Source: Prostheceraeus crozeri (lineage: Eukaryota; Platyhelminthes; Polycladida; Euryleptidae). Taken from it: a stretch of DNA of 64,000 nucleotides. Positions 33,364 to 43,599 of the stretch are shown piece by piece. The stretch covers positions 124,001-188,000 of the forward strand of contig CAJQUW010004760.1 of the NCBI GenBank assembly GCA_907163375.1, given 5' to 3'. The notes below the pieces were generated by a model. That model had not been told where the DNA came from, ran no database searches, and saw only the letters and a list, made by a program, of their open reading frames with translations. Made by a program: the position numbers and the translations under genes. How positions within the stretch are numbered: position 1 is the stretch's first letter; every line of letters begins with the position of its first letter.

Positions 33364-34473
33364 GTCCCAAAAAAGTGAATGAATAACTATTGGTGCATTA
33401 CAGTACCTACATGACAGGTTTCCTACCCATTGTGGCAGTGTTTCATGACAGTGCAGTTATTGTTTTTGAGATTGTTGAAATGCAAGAAATAGTATTTGTT
33501 CGACAAATTTGATTTTCTCAGAAAATCGGCCATCTAACAATTATTTATTTTTACAAGTTCCTAAATTATTGATTAATCCGTCAAAACAATCCACGGCCGG
33601 TTTTTTCGCCAGTACAGTATCCTTTGCTTTCTTACTGACAGTAGACTTTAGCTATCAAAGTGTAGCAGTGGCCTAGAAGTCATTGAAACAACTTCACAGA
33701 CTTTCCAGTACAAATATAGGATACTTCGAGCTAGCAAAGCAGATCTTGTGGTACAAGGAAATTGACAATATTTTGATATAAGTCGCTATCCTTGCATTAA
33801 TCTTTGTATATTTTTTATGCAGAGGTTTATATATACCGATTGAAATGCATTGGAATGGAATGAGAATTTATTTTATTCTCATTTGGCTTGTTATACTGCT
33901 TTCCATATTCTTAATAATCGTGCACACCTCTGTGTACACTTGGATGTCCGATTTACCGTATATTCCGTGAATTGACAGAAAATGTCATTTGAGTTTAGCA
34001 AAAAATGCAATATCACTTAAAAAAGGTAGGGGTAGGGTCATCAAAATTTCACAAGCTTTATAATTTCGCTGATTTGGAAAATGCCTGGTAATTTTCCAGT
34101 TTTAGTTATCGAGCGTATCATAGCCATTAAAAATTAAAAAAATGGATCAAATAATTTTCAAAACAGCATGCTACTGCATTAATGTTCGTTGTAATTTGAA
34201 TGACGAATTAACTCATATGGAGTCATGGTTGTAAATGTCAGTTATACAATATAATGCTGAGACATGATCGTTAATCCAATCAGTCTTAATTTCACAGACA
34301 TTAAATAGCGTCTTAGTTGATTAAGAAATATTGTTTCACATTTGCCATATGACGTTGTTTTGAAGCGAATATAGGGATGAAGATAAATATTGATAAAATG
34401 CTGAATGGAAGATGTATATGTGATTATAGTGTCGAAGACTGCTCTCAGACAGCTTGTCTGGTGTTGTTCAAAT

Positions 34474-35207
34474 CAGGGATGCGGAGTCGGAGTCCCGGAA
34501 TCCTATCATTTTTGCTGGAGTCGGAGTCCTATCAAAAGATAGGACTCCGGCCTATAACTAGACGCGAAATATAATACAAACAAATTATTTGTGCTCGTGC
34601 ATATCTGTCACTGTCTTGATGTCAACTTTCTCCGTCAAACAAAAGTACAGAGACAGCAGTGCATGCAAAGCTTGTAATAGTTGAGGGAATGAACCGTGAT
34701 GGTGATAAAGGATTGTCGCTTCAGTGGGTGATTTAGTAGAGAAGACAAGCCTTCCTGCCTCGATCACACCTACTGTATGCAACAAAGGTCACATCGGAGA
34801 CAAAAGTAAAATATTAGTTTGTTTGAGGACATAACCTCTTACCCTCACCTTAATCGTGTGTGATGTCTCCTCCAAAGCGCATATTAAAATCGAAAGTGTA
34901 CTCATATTTTTTGGAGGATGGGGGATTTTCATGTCTGGTAGAGACTGGAGAAAAACCGTGTCGGGCACACATCAACAAGATGGGAGGAGCCGAGTCGTAT
35001 GCATCCAACTAAAAGCGACATTTGATAAGCTTTCATCGAAAATGATTGATGATTGATACAGCAATGATCACTAAAGATAGGTTCAAGTATAAGCCTATAT
35101 TGATCATGATGCAGGTTACCAGCTTTTTTCAAAAACTAGGCTATATATACTCGTACTTGTCACCCGGAGTCGGAGTCCTATCAAAATGATAGGACTCCGC
35201 ATCCCTG
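34474..35207. mobile_element. hAT-type MITE with CAGGGATG ends
   Basis: Inverted ends CAGGGATGCGGAGTC and GACTCCGCATCCCTG (right end as ...GGACTCCGCATCCCTG) lie inside a perfect 8-bp duplication GTTCAAAT (34466-34473 and 35208-35215). Both ends also carry subterminal GGAGTCGGAGTCCTATC motifs. 734 bp, no transposase. It sits between the probable NAA38 exons. Confidence 0.88.
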
Positions 35208-35462
35208 GTTCAAATCCATGTACGAGTATGTGTCCCCAATACAAATAAAGAAGCGGACTAATAATAAAGGCTTGACACTTTTGCATGCTCAGATTGCTTG
35301 AAGGTAGTGTCAAGTACCGATCTCTATCATATTTTAGCTTTGTAGTAGCACATGATATTTAAGAACATTGAATAATGCGAGAGCAGATTCTTCATATACA
35401 AACGCTATGTAGCATTCATTGTCTGTAGGCCTATTCATTCACATACTTGTTTTTCGTTTCAG

Positions 35463-35792
35463 GCTTCGGAGTTATCAGGAAGAAAATATCTGGAATCATT
35501 GTATGAGAAGAAGATTCGGGTCCATTTAACCGATGGGCGAATCATAACTGGAGTCTTTCAGTGCACTGACCGTGATTGTAATCTTGTTCTTGGTGGTGCT
35601 GTAGAACATAAAGCTAACTCTGACTGGGATAATGTTCCCTCGAGAAAACTTGGTCTTGTTATGGCTCCCGGGAAACATATAATCAAACTCGAAGTTCCTA
35701 GTGGAAATTCGAAAGAGTTTGATGATTTTAGAAATGATGCAACTCCCCGTAATTCTCCAACAGAACTTGCGTTGGATTATCCTGTAACGTAA
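35463..35792 (+). CDS. NAA38: NAA38 (LSMD1), Sm-like auxiliary subunit of NatC
   Basis: 109 codons plus stop, starting after the acceptor TTTCAG (35457-35462). The Sm fold is plain: an N-terminal helix (GRKYLESLYEKK), Sm1 with IRVHLTDGRIITGVFQCTD and the RDCNLVLGGA strand, and Sm2 with RKLGLVMAPGKHIIKLEV. Human NAA38 reads MRIRMTDGRTLVGCFLCTD, RDCNVILG and LGLAMVPGHHIVSIEV in the same places. The protein binds the NAA30/NAA35 N-alpha-acetyltransferase C complex, which acetylates nascent protein N termini at the ribosome. The acidic N terminus must come from an upstream exon, probably 33280-33363. The C-terminal 20 residues are divergent. Confidence 0.92.
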   Translation, partial: ASELSGRKYLESLYEKKIRVHLTDGRIITGVFQCTDRDCNLVLGGAVEHKANSDWDNVPSRKLGLVMAPGKHIIKLEVPSGNSKEFDDFRNDATPRNSPTELALDYPVT

Positions 35793-36702
35793 GGGCACTC
35801 AAGAGTTCACATTTCGTCATCATCAGTACAGAATTTTGTATCTTTTGAAATTATAATGTTCCTCGCATATTCTTGTTTTGAATTTGTAGGTGAAGGAGAT
35901 ATAGCAGTTGGAGACCGCATTTGAAATTGTAAATGGCTTTGGATTTCCTGTATGACAATTTAAACTCATGACCTTTGTGTCTTCTAAATAGAATTAAATA
36001 TTGAGTTGCATCCTCAGTTGAAAAATGGAAGCTGACCTGAGTAGCTGCTATTTTATCCAATATCAGGAATCATCAGCAGGCCCAGTTCACCTCTGTCCTC
36101 TGTGTTCATCAAGACTTCACAAACATAGGGCTCAAACATTCATTGATCTGATGTTTAGAAGCATCGCGGCTGCCCAAGTTTCAATCTAGGTTCCTACATG
36201 TACGTATTTGTCTCTCTTGAAGCGTAACTGTTGAGGAGATAAATATATTCGTATCATGAAAAGTTCATCTAATTCATGTAAGCGTTCGTGTATGTAGTAG
36301 CTAAGGCCACTGCCAAGTACCTAGTCCAAGCAAATTTGTTTCTTGTAATCCGGGCTAACCCATAGGCATTTGTCATAAAGCGCTTCAGAGAATAAGTTCT
36401 CTGTTGCTAGATCATGGTCGCTACAGAACAATGAGATAGGGGAAGGTACTACTAGCTAGTGAGGCCCTAGTAGACCTTCTTGGTGACCTGTACAAATGCA
36501 TTTAATTAAGGTTTCCCTGTAGGAACTTTCAGAGTAATGCCTCAAAGGTCTTGGTTTCAAGCTTCCCCCTTTGCATGCAAGGGGATACCACAAGCAGCTT
36601 ACAAACTTCAATAGTTAATGCAAAAAATTAAGGTACTAACCATATTTGTTTCACTGTGTTTTTGCGAAAGTCTGTAATATGTAGGCGTATACGAGTATAC
36701 AG
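35793..36702. other. NAA38 downstream region
   Basis: Probably holds the 3' untranslated region. No clear AATAAA signal directly after the stop and no other feature seen. Confidence 0.4.
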
Positions 36703-36707
36703 TATAG

Positions 36708-37070
36708 CACGGTGCGTCTGGCGTGACTATTAGTGGTCACAACTCCTCCATTCAAAATTCCTTCACAATCGTGTTTAGTGGATCCATATTAGTGATTTGC
36801 GACCCAAAACGAAATCTTTTGCTTGTGTCCTTTTTTGGAATCCACGAAAATCCAAAATGGCGCCTTTTTTCGAAATTTTTGGTTACTTGGCTATATTTAA
36901 TCGATTACAGGCCAACCTTTGGCTACGAAAAAGTCATTAATCAAGTAACAGAAATTGTAAATAATATATTTCACAATTTTTCAGATATATTTCAATGGTT
37001 AAACTAGTCCTCTCGGTTTCCAAGATGGCCGCCAAAATCAATAAAAGCCATAAATTACAAATTCATGCAT
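36708..37070 (+). repeat. Left terminal inverted repeat of element 1
   Basis: Matches 39871-40233 inverted, with differences near 36790 and 36820. Begins CACGGTG, one base from the V(D)J heptamer CACAGTG. An open frame inside it (36723-37007) is mirrored exactly in the other repeat and is not a gene. Confidence 0.95.
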
Positions 37071-37393
37071 ATTCTCATTAATAAATAAAATAAAATCTGC
37101 ATCATCATCATCACTGTAGTTATAAATATCTATATAACTTTCTAAGTAAGCTACGAAATACTCAAGAAGGAAACTTTGTTCTCTACAAGATATCTATGCA
37201 ATATGATTGTGTCAACGTTGCGCTATGCAAAAGATCAAAAACCATTGATTGAAGGTTTCATTGACGCTAGCCGATTACATTCAAATTTGAATCCTAGATA
37301 TCTAAGCCACGTGTGAATATCGTAACTCTATATACTATGTCGATTTTGTTTCAAATGTTTACTTCATTCGTTGATGGACGGTGAGATAGTGCC

Positions 37394-38041
37394 ATGCCGA
37401 GAGAAAAACCAAGTCATGAAAATAATAGAAAACGGGTTTGCTTGCTTTGCTTTAAGAAAACAAAAGAGATGAGAACAATAACTGATCAGCAAAAAACGAC
37501 GGTCGAAGAACATCTGATAAATGGACTTGACTGGAACGACGATCGACTACCCTGCGTCCTTTGTGGATCGTGTAGAATTGTGATTTTAGAATACTCCAGA
37601 GGAATTTTCCATCACAGGATCGACGTTTTTACCGATTTTTCATTGTTATTGTCGAGTCGACTTCCACATGTATTACGGTCAAATACATCGTGTACGTGTC
37701 TGATTTGTGCAATTGCCGGCTCAAGGATTGGTACCAACCTCGACTCATCGAACACCTCATCAGCTTCTAGTGATCCATCTTCACGAGTTTCGTCATCAGG
37801 ATATCCAGAATATAGTGACAAAAACAAAATGTTCTCATTTCGTTTCGTCCCAGAAGCAATGAAGGTCTGCAGCTTTTGTTTGACTATCCTGAAGAAAGGA
37901 AAATCACACGTATGTACAAATACGAAGCGACATGAAAACTTGAAAGAGCTCTCTTCACTTGGCGCTACAGCAAATCCTAGTGCAAAGTTAGCATCCGATC
38001 TAATCAATGATGTAGCAACCGACGAATCAACTGTTGTGTAA
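37394..38041 (+). pseudogene. Element 1 transposase, N-terminal zinc-binding region
   Basis: 215 codons from an ATG soon after the left repeat. Cysteine pairs suggest zinc binding: VCLLCFKKTKEM, LPCVLCGSCRIVI, CTCLICAIAGS and later VCSFCLTILKKGKSHVC. These probably help DNA binding or dimerisation, by analogy with other RAG/Transib-type N termini. The frame closes with TAA at 38039; homologous-looking sequence resumes after a frameshift (PTHTGRPVIYRRDS). The N terminus is not clearly similar to vertebrate RAG1. Confidence 0.65.
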
Positions 38042-38067
38042 CTTTACCAACTCACACCGGTCGCCCT

Positions 38068-38415
38068 GTGATATATCGACGGGATTCCACATGCGCAAAG
38101 TCGTTCGACAAGTGTCCCCGACGATTCTCATCTGATGACATGCTTGATATACAAGTTGATATGCAACTCTCTAAGCGGCAAACTTTGCGCTTGGCTTCTC
38201 ATCTTCGTGCGAATAATGATCGCTCTATTGTAGAACCCAGATTGAAAGATAGGCTTGACGACAGGAGTCATCTTTTGGATTCTTACTTTACTGAAAAGAA
38301 ACTTGAATTCGTCGTGTCGTCGAATCAGAGTAGTGAAAGTCTTATCTTTTGCCACGACTTGGAGAGCTTTATCAACGATATTGTCCAGCGACGACGTATT
38401 TCAGAGCCGTTCTGA
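38068..38415 (+). pseudogene. Element 1 transposase, middle segment
   Basis: 115 codons, in a different frame from the N-terminal part: KCPRRFSSDDMLDIQVDMQL, then LRLASHLRANN and HDLESFINDIVQRRRI. Probably the DNA-binding segment that precedes the catalytic domain. The reading continues in a third frame at about 38400. Confidence 0.6.
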
Positions 38416-39320
38416 AGTTTGGTGTTGACGGAGGAGGCGGCTTCATGAAAATATGCTTGAGCTTCGTCGAAACCGGTGAGCCAGAGAGCATGAATCAAAA
38501 CTGTCGGAGGAGTATGTCCTCTTCGAAGGATACCGGTGTCAAGAAACTTTTTATTGTGGCACTTGCTCCCAATGTAGACGAGAGCTATACGAACATGCTC
38601 AGAATATGGATTCACCTTCGCATGAGAGAGCTTTGGAATAGCACGCGCTATCCTCTTCGTTTCGCTACGGATCTGAAGATGGCGAACATTCTTCTAGGAC
38701 TTATGAGTCATTCGTCTAGTCACCCATGTTCTTGGTGCCGTGCCCACCGTGACAATCTGAAATCGAATGCTGCCCCACGCACACTCGGTAATATAACAGA
38801 ACAATTCTGGAAGTTTTGCCAGCAGAACTCCGATAGAACTGCCGCTAAAAGGTATGACAATGTCATCCATGTTCCGCTGTTGAAGGGTGAGCTTGATCAA
38901 CGCGTTGTTGAAGTGTTGCCTCCACCGGAGTTGCATCTTTTACTTGGAATTGTGAATAAGATTTATAATGAAATGTTGAAGACATGGGGTGGCGCTCTGC
39001 AGTGGAGCAAGTGTTGTCATGTGGAACGTAGTGCCATTCATGGCGATTCATTTGATGGAAACGCTTGCAAAAAGTTGTTGACCCGAATTGATTCTTTGCG
39101 GGGAATGTGTCCCCTTCGTTGTTTACGATATGTCACTGCTTTGGAAGATTTTAATCTCGTTGTGAATTCATGTTTTGGAGAAACTTTGAATCCTCAATTT
39201 CGTAGACACATTGAAAAATTTCGTGATAGCTACATGGCTTTGGGGATTCAAGTTACTCCAAAAGTGCATGCTGTTTTTATCATGTTGGAAAATTTTGTTC
39301 TTCGAACAATTGCTCTTTAG
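38349..39320 (+). pseudogene. Element 1 transposase, RAG1-like catalytic core
   Basis: Catalytic features, numbered in this frame: first Asp D27 in KFGVDGGGGFMK (RAG1 D600 lies in CDGMGD); second Asp D108 in FATDLKMAN, 19 residues before C127 of a CSWC pair (RAG1 D708 to C727 is also 19, in CTLC); ELHLLLGIVNKIYNEM, like RAG1 ALHCDIGNAAEFYKIF; GDSFDGNACKKLL, like RAG1 MNGNFARKLM; and KVHAVF near the end, the first His of the zinc pair. The partner His five residues on reads Met. The glutamate motif WSEQASESVH (39326-39355) comes after a frameshift. Such proteins cut at the end repeats and join DNA. RAG1 comparisons are from memory, by eye. Confidence 0.8.
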
Positions 39321-39870
39321 GTGTCTGGAGTGAGCAAGCCAGTGAATCGGTACATGCTGACTTCAAGAAAGTATGGAATAGGTATAAAGTTGTATCTAGT
39401 CAACCGAATTATTTCAAAATGTTGCTGCGTGCAGTATGTGATTATAATTGCATGCATTTGTAGGCAAACTTGTCTTTTATTTGTAATGTTTTGCAGTAAC
39501 GTGCGTGATTATAATTGCATATATTTATAGGCAGAGTTCTCTTTTCTTTGTAGTCTTCGTTTATGAATGTGAATTATATTGATTCGATCATTACTACATT
39601 GCTTTTATTGTTGCTTAATGGTTTTAATGCGGTATATAGGTACCTACGATTTAACCTTAAATTTATGACTGCAAATATATAGGCCTACATGTATGTAATT
39701 TAAGTTTGACCATAAGTACATGTAATCATGATGATAGGATTGTCGGATAGCAAGCAGATGAGGCAGTAAAAATGATTGATTTGTCCACAACATGTTTATG
39801 TCTTTACAACTGGAACAAAGATTCTTATAAGTAAATCCCACTAAGCTTCGATATAATTCTAACGATGAGT

Positions 39871-40233
39871 ATGCATGAATTTGTAATTTATGGCTTTTAT
39901 TGATTTTGGCGGCCATCTTGGAAACCGAGAGGACTAGTTTAACCATTGAAATATATCTGAAAAATTGTGAAATATATTATTTACAATTTCTGTTACTTGA
40001 TTAATGACTTTTTCGTAGCCAAAGGTTGGCCTGTAATCGATTAAATATAGCCAAGTAACCAAAAATTTCGAAAAAAGGCGCCATTTTGGATTTTCGTGGA
40101 TTCCAAAAAAGGACACAAGCAGAAGATTTCGTTTTGGGTCGCAAATCACTAGTATGGATCCACTAAACACGATTGTGAAGGAATTTTGAATGGAGGAGTT
40201 GTGACCACTAATAGTCACGCCAGACGCACCGTG
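39871..40233 (-). repeat. Right terminal inverted repeat of element 1
   Basis: Inverted partner of 36708-37070, ending CGCACCGTG next to the TATAG duplication. Confidence 0.95.
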
Positions 40234-40238
40234 TATAG

Positions 40239-42938
40239 AGCTCGAAAAAACATTGTTCGTTTTAAAACACGGTTTTGAAAAAACATATAAATGTTTTGAG
40301 ATCTTCTTATGTAGCAAGTTTCTTATTCAGACATTTAGACGTCTAATCCAAAACTTTCGATTACAAAACCAATGATGGAAGTTTGGATGTTAGCGTTTTT
40401 ATAGGCATTTGGGATCACTTCAGGGGGAGTCAATACACTTCATAGCGTAGATTCTGCTGTATCTTCCACACATAACATTAAAATTGAAATCAAGGTTCCC
40501 TTTCAGTACTAATTAAATTCTTTAGTAGGCCCCACTGACTCCTGAAGTCCGAGCGCAACTCACTCGAGCTAGCGTAAATTAACATGATGGACCATTAGTA
40601 AGAAGGAATCAGGTTAGAATTCAGTAGACTGAAGAGTTGTTTCATTATTCCAATTGTCAATCAAATATCGGTGGCCTTTGAAATGTAGCCTAGAGGCCTA
40701 CGTTCTTCAGTAGGCAATAAAATGTCAGTCCAATGAAATAGCCCAATAATCACTCATGCAGTTTCCCAACTAGGCTTATTTAATGACAGGGACAGCTGGC
40801 ATCTACAGAGATCAACATGGGCGTCCTCAGTGCAGGCTGCAAAATTAAGGTGATAGCATCGGGTTGACTACAGCCTCAGAGAGAAGTGTTAGGCAATACA
40901 ATAAAAGCTGGTGTTTTGTTTAGGGATGCGACGCGGATAGTAACTTAGCATTTTGACAACTTGCTAGAGAAAACCTCAGCATCAACGAAGGGAAGCAGAC
41001 AGAATGAAATTCGAAGCGTGTAGACCGATCGGAGATGCTAAATCCTATGAGAACAGATGTAGCTCGTTGATGTGGCATTTTTAATTTGTGCTGTTCATCG
41101 ATGAATGAAGATAGCTGACGCTCCAAATAACCAATAAAAAGTCCGCGGAAAGAAGCCCGAAGCAACTGCCCTTGTGCATCCATCTGTATGGATGCAAAAT
41201 GTGCCATTAAATTAGAATTGGACATTTGAAGTACATAGTTCCATCAAATGATCGTAAAGCATTTGATTTTGCACTTTTGGGAAGCAGCTCAATTGATTCA
41301 GTAATGATCAATGGTTTCTTTTGACGGGCACGCTTGTGAACAAGGATTGATATCTGTCGTATATGGTAGGTCCTATTGTTGGTAAGCTTAATACTGTCTA
41401 GATTTTAGAACCGAATCGTCATTATTAACCAGGTCACGCTCTGATTGGCTGACCCCAATCATTCAATGACCAGGTATTGAATATCTTTGATGCGTTTGAT
41501 TATCGACCATCTCTCTTTCAATTGTTGATGATTTCAGATTTATGTTCATGAGCTGTACTGCCTAATATGAATTGTGAATTATAGCTCATTCGGACACAAC
41601 TTGTCCTGCACGCCACTTGCCTTGTTCTATGCGATGCGTACATGGCACTAAGCTATATTAGAGCCAGTAGGTACAGTGTCGGTCCACAAGATAGCACAGC
41701 AATATCAAAGGAGACCATTTCGCAGCCATCCATATTGCACTTTCGAGCTTTCTCCACAAAATCATAGGAATCTTTGATGCAACCCGTACATCTCACAAAC
41801 TGGTCGAAGAACTTTTATCAATCAACTTGCTGCAATTTCATGCTTGGGTTTTATGCACAGATAAAATAGGTCTTACGGTGAGTTGGACTTAAATGCGCTT
41901 TCGGGAGACTGTGAATGCGAGGCAGTTTCTGTTGATAAGCCGAAACAGCTCGCGCAGGAGTTGATACATCATCTTACGAAGATCACTTTTAACTTGCTCA
42001 GTGCGATCAGTCTGATCACACATAAACTTCTTTGAAGCATGGTTACAGTTATTTAAAATGAATAAGTAAATGAACCTTGTTTAAACTCGGAAGCATATTG
42101 GGCACGGAGTATTTCTTCCATGTGGCCGCGAGTTAATTTGAAATAATCACTCCATTCCCCTTGCCTGGACGGATGACAGCAATAATATTGTTCTTCTTCA
42201 ATTCATTTAAAGCCTAAATGTGAGCGGATATTACGCCTCCTTTTTCAATGTTCGATCATCGATGTTTTGTTGAATAAACGGGCGAGTGATGTTTTAAATG
42301 AAGATAACGCTGACACATGAATTGACTTTATACCTGGTTGGCTGCGTTCTCCACATGCCTACGTGGACTGTCCGTGTACTCCAGTTATTTTAGTTTTGTG
42401 GCACTCTCGCATAAAACAGGACTGGTCCATTCCCTGACTGTCAGAACACATCGTATCTGAATTTCTGAGAAACTTCAGTCAGATTTCAACCTGGTCACAA
42501 ACGCTGCAGGATAATGGATATCCCCTTTTTTCCTGAATAAATGCATCCTCCAAATGAGACCAACGGTCCGGTATATGGCCCTGACAGGAAGAGGGTATTC
42601 ATCCGCGAGTACCATTTATCATGAGGCAATTAGAAGCGTTCCACCCAGTTTTTGATGTACCAATTAAGTCAACTTCTTGATGGTGCAATTTACTGCACGC
42701 AGATGCAGTTCCTGAAGAGAAACTCCTAACATCATTTTAGAAATCTCAACAATCTCTACAATCTGATTTCAGTATAGAGGAGAAGCAAACGGATGATGAA
42801 CACCTAGTTGAGCAATTGAGAAGTCATTTTCATGAAATGGCAAGTACTTGTTTATGCCAAAAAATAGACAGGGCTAAAGATTAAAAAAAGTTTAGTTCTG
42901 CGAGTAATTGGATCAGGTACTCTATGCGAAAGAGATCC
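40239..42938. other. Non-coding stretch
   Basis: About 2.7 kb without a recognised gene. The minus-strand frame at 40920-41225 (101 codons) looks fairly normal in composition but matches no family I know, and neighbouring sequence does not extend it. Confidence 0.4.
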
Positions 42939-43599
42939 CACTAGGCCAGTGGTGGGCAACCAAGTTGGACCACAAGGAGTGGCTCCCGCGCCACCAATTT
43001 TAAAAAGCAGTAGCATTGGTTTAATATTCTCTTATTCCGTACTTTTAAGTGTACAGCTGCTGTATCGCACCGGTAATTGCATAGGCCTATATAATGGCCG
43101 TATTACATAACAAAATTTTACATGTAGATATACAACTGTATTGTACGCATAAATTGTTTAATATCAAGGAATTATGATTTACTTTCTATAATTCATGTGA
43201 GTATTGAAGAGTGAATAGGCCTATAACAAATGATGGAAGCTTTTCTTTTGTGTAATTAAACGGCGATTGACTTTTTTGGTGAATTGACCGACATTACCTT
43301 ACTTCATCGAAAAACAACGGTGTGCAGTGCAACTTTCCGCCTGAAAGCCGCATAAAATTGATTTTGCTAAAATGATTGATCATGCTACATGTACATGCGT
43401 GCACATATGGCACCTAAACAGATGCCGCTTTCGAAAACCGTGGGGCTCCACAAATGGTAGTCGTGTGCCAATGCCAATCGAGTGTACGAAATGTATATTA
43501 GTATAGTAGTGTTTGAAGTGTGGTAAATTACTGGTAATTTACCGGTAAGATTGAAATAACTTACCGGTAAATTCTGATTTTTCTGTGCTTCATGATTAT

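Larger units (their letters stand above)
36708..40233 (+). mobile_element. RAG1/Transib-like DNA transposon, element 1
   Basis: A 3526-bp unit bounded by inverted repeats of about 363 bases (36708-37070 and 39871-40233) that differ at only a few positions, both starting CACGGTGCGTCTGG. A perfect 5-bp duplication, TATAG, flanks it (36703-36707 and 40234-40238). The plus-strand coding region (37394 to about 39472) encodes a protein with the RAG1-type catalytic layout. Five-base duplications and CAC ends are features of Transib and RAG elements; the CMC group shares some of the catalytic motif but usually has shorter duplications. Transib ends are normally short, so the long repeats are unusual. 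Frameshifts near 38040, 38400 and 39320 break the gene, yet the matching ends suggest recent insertion. Confidence 0.85.

Noticed and set aside
36715-36750. V(D)J-like nonamer after the CACGGTG heptamer
   Set aside because: At 12- and 23-base spacings I find at best 4 or 5 of 9 matches to ACAAAAACC, which is not better than chance.
36723-37007. 95-codon open frame, mirrored at 39934-40317
   Set aside because: It lies wholly in the terminal inverted repeats of the RAG1-like element, so identical translations arise because the two repeats are the same sequence, not because of a gene.
40920-41225. 101-codon minus-strand frame
   Set aside because: No family resemblance, no splice context, and neighbouring sequence gives no continuation.
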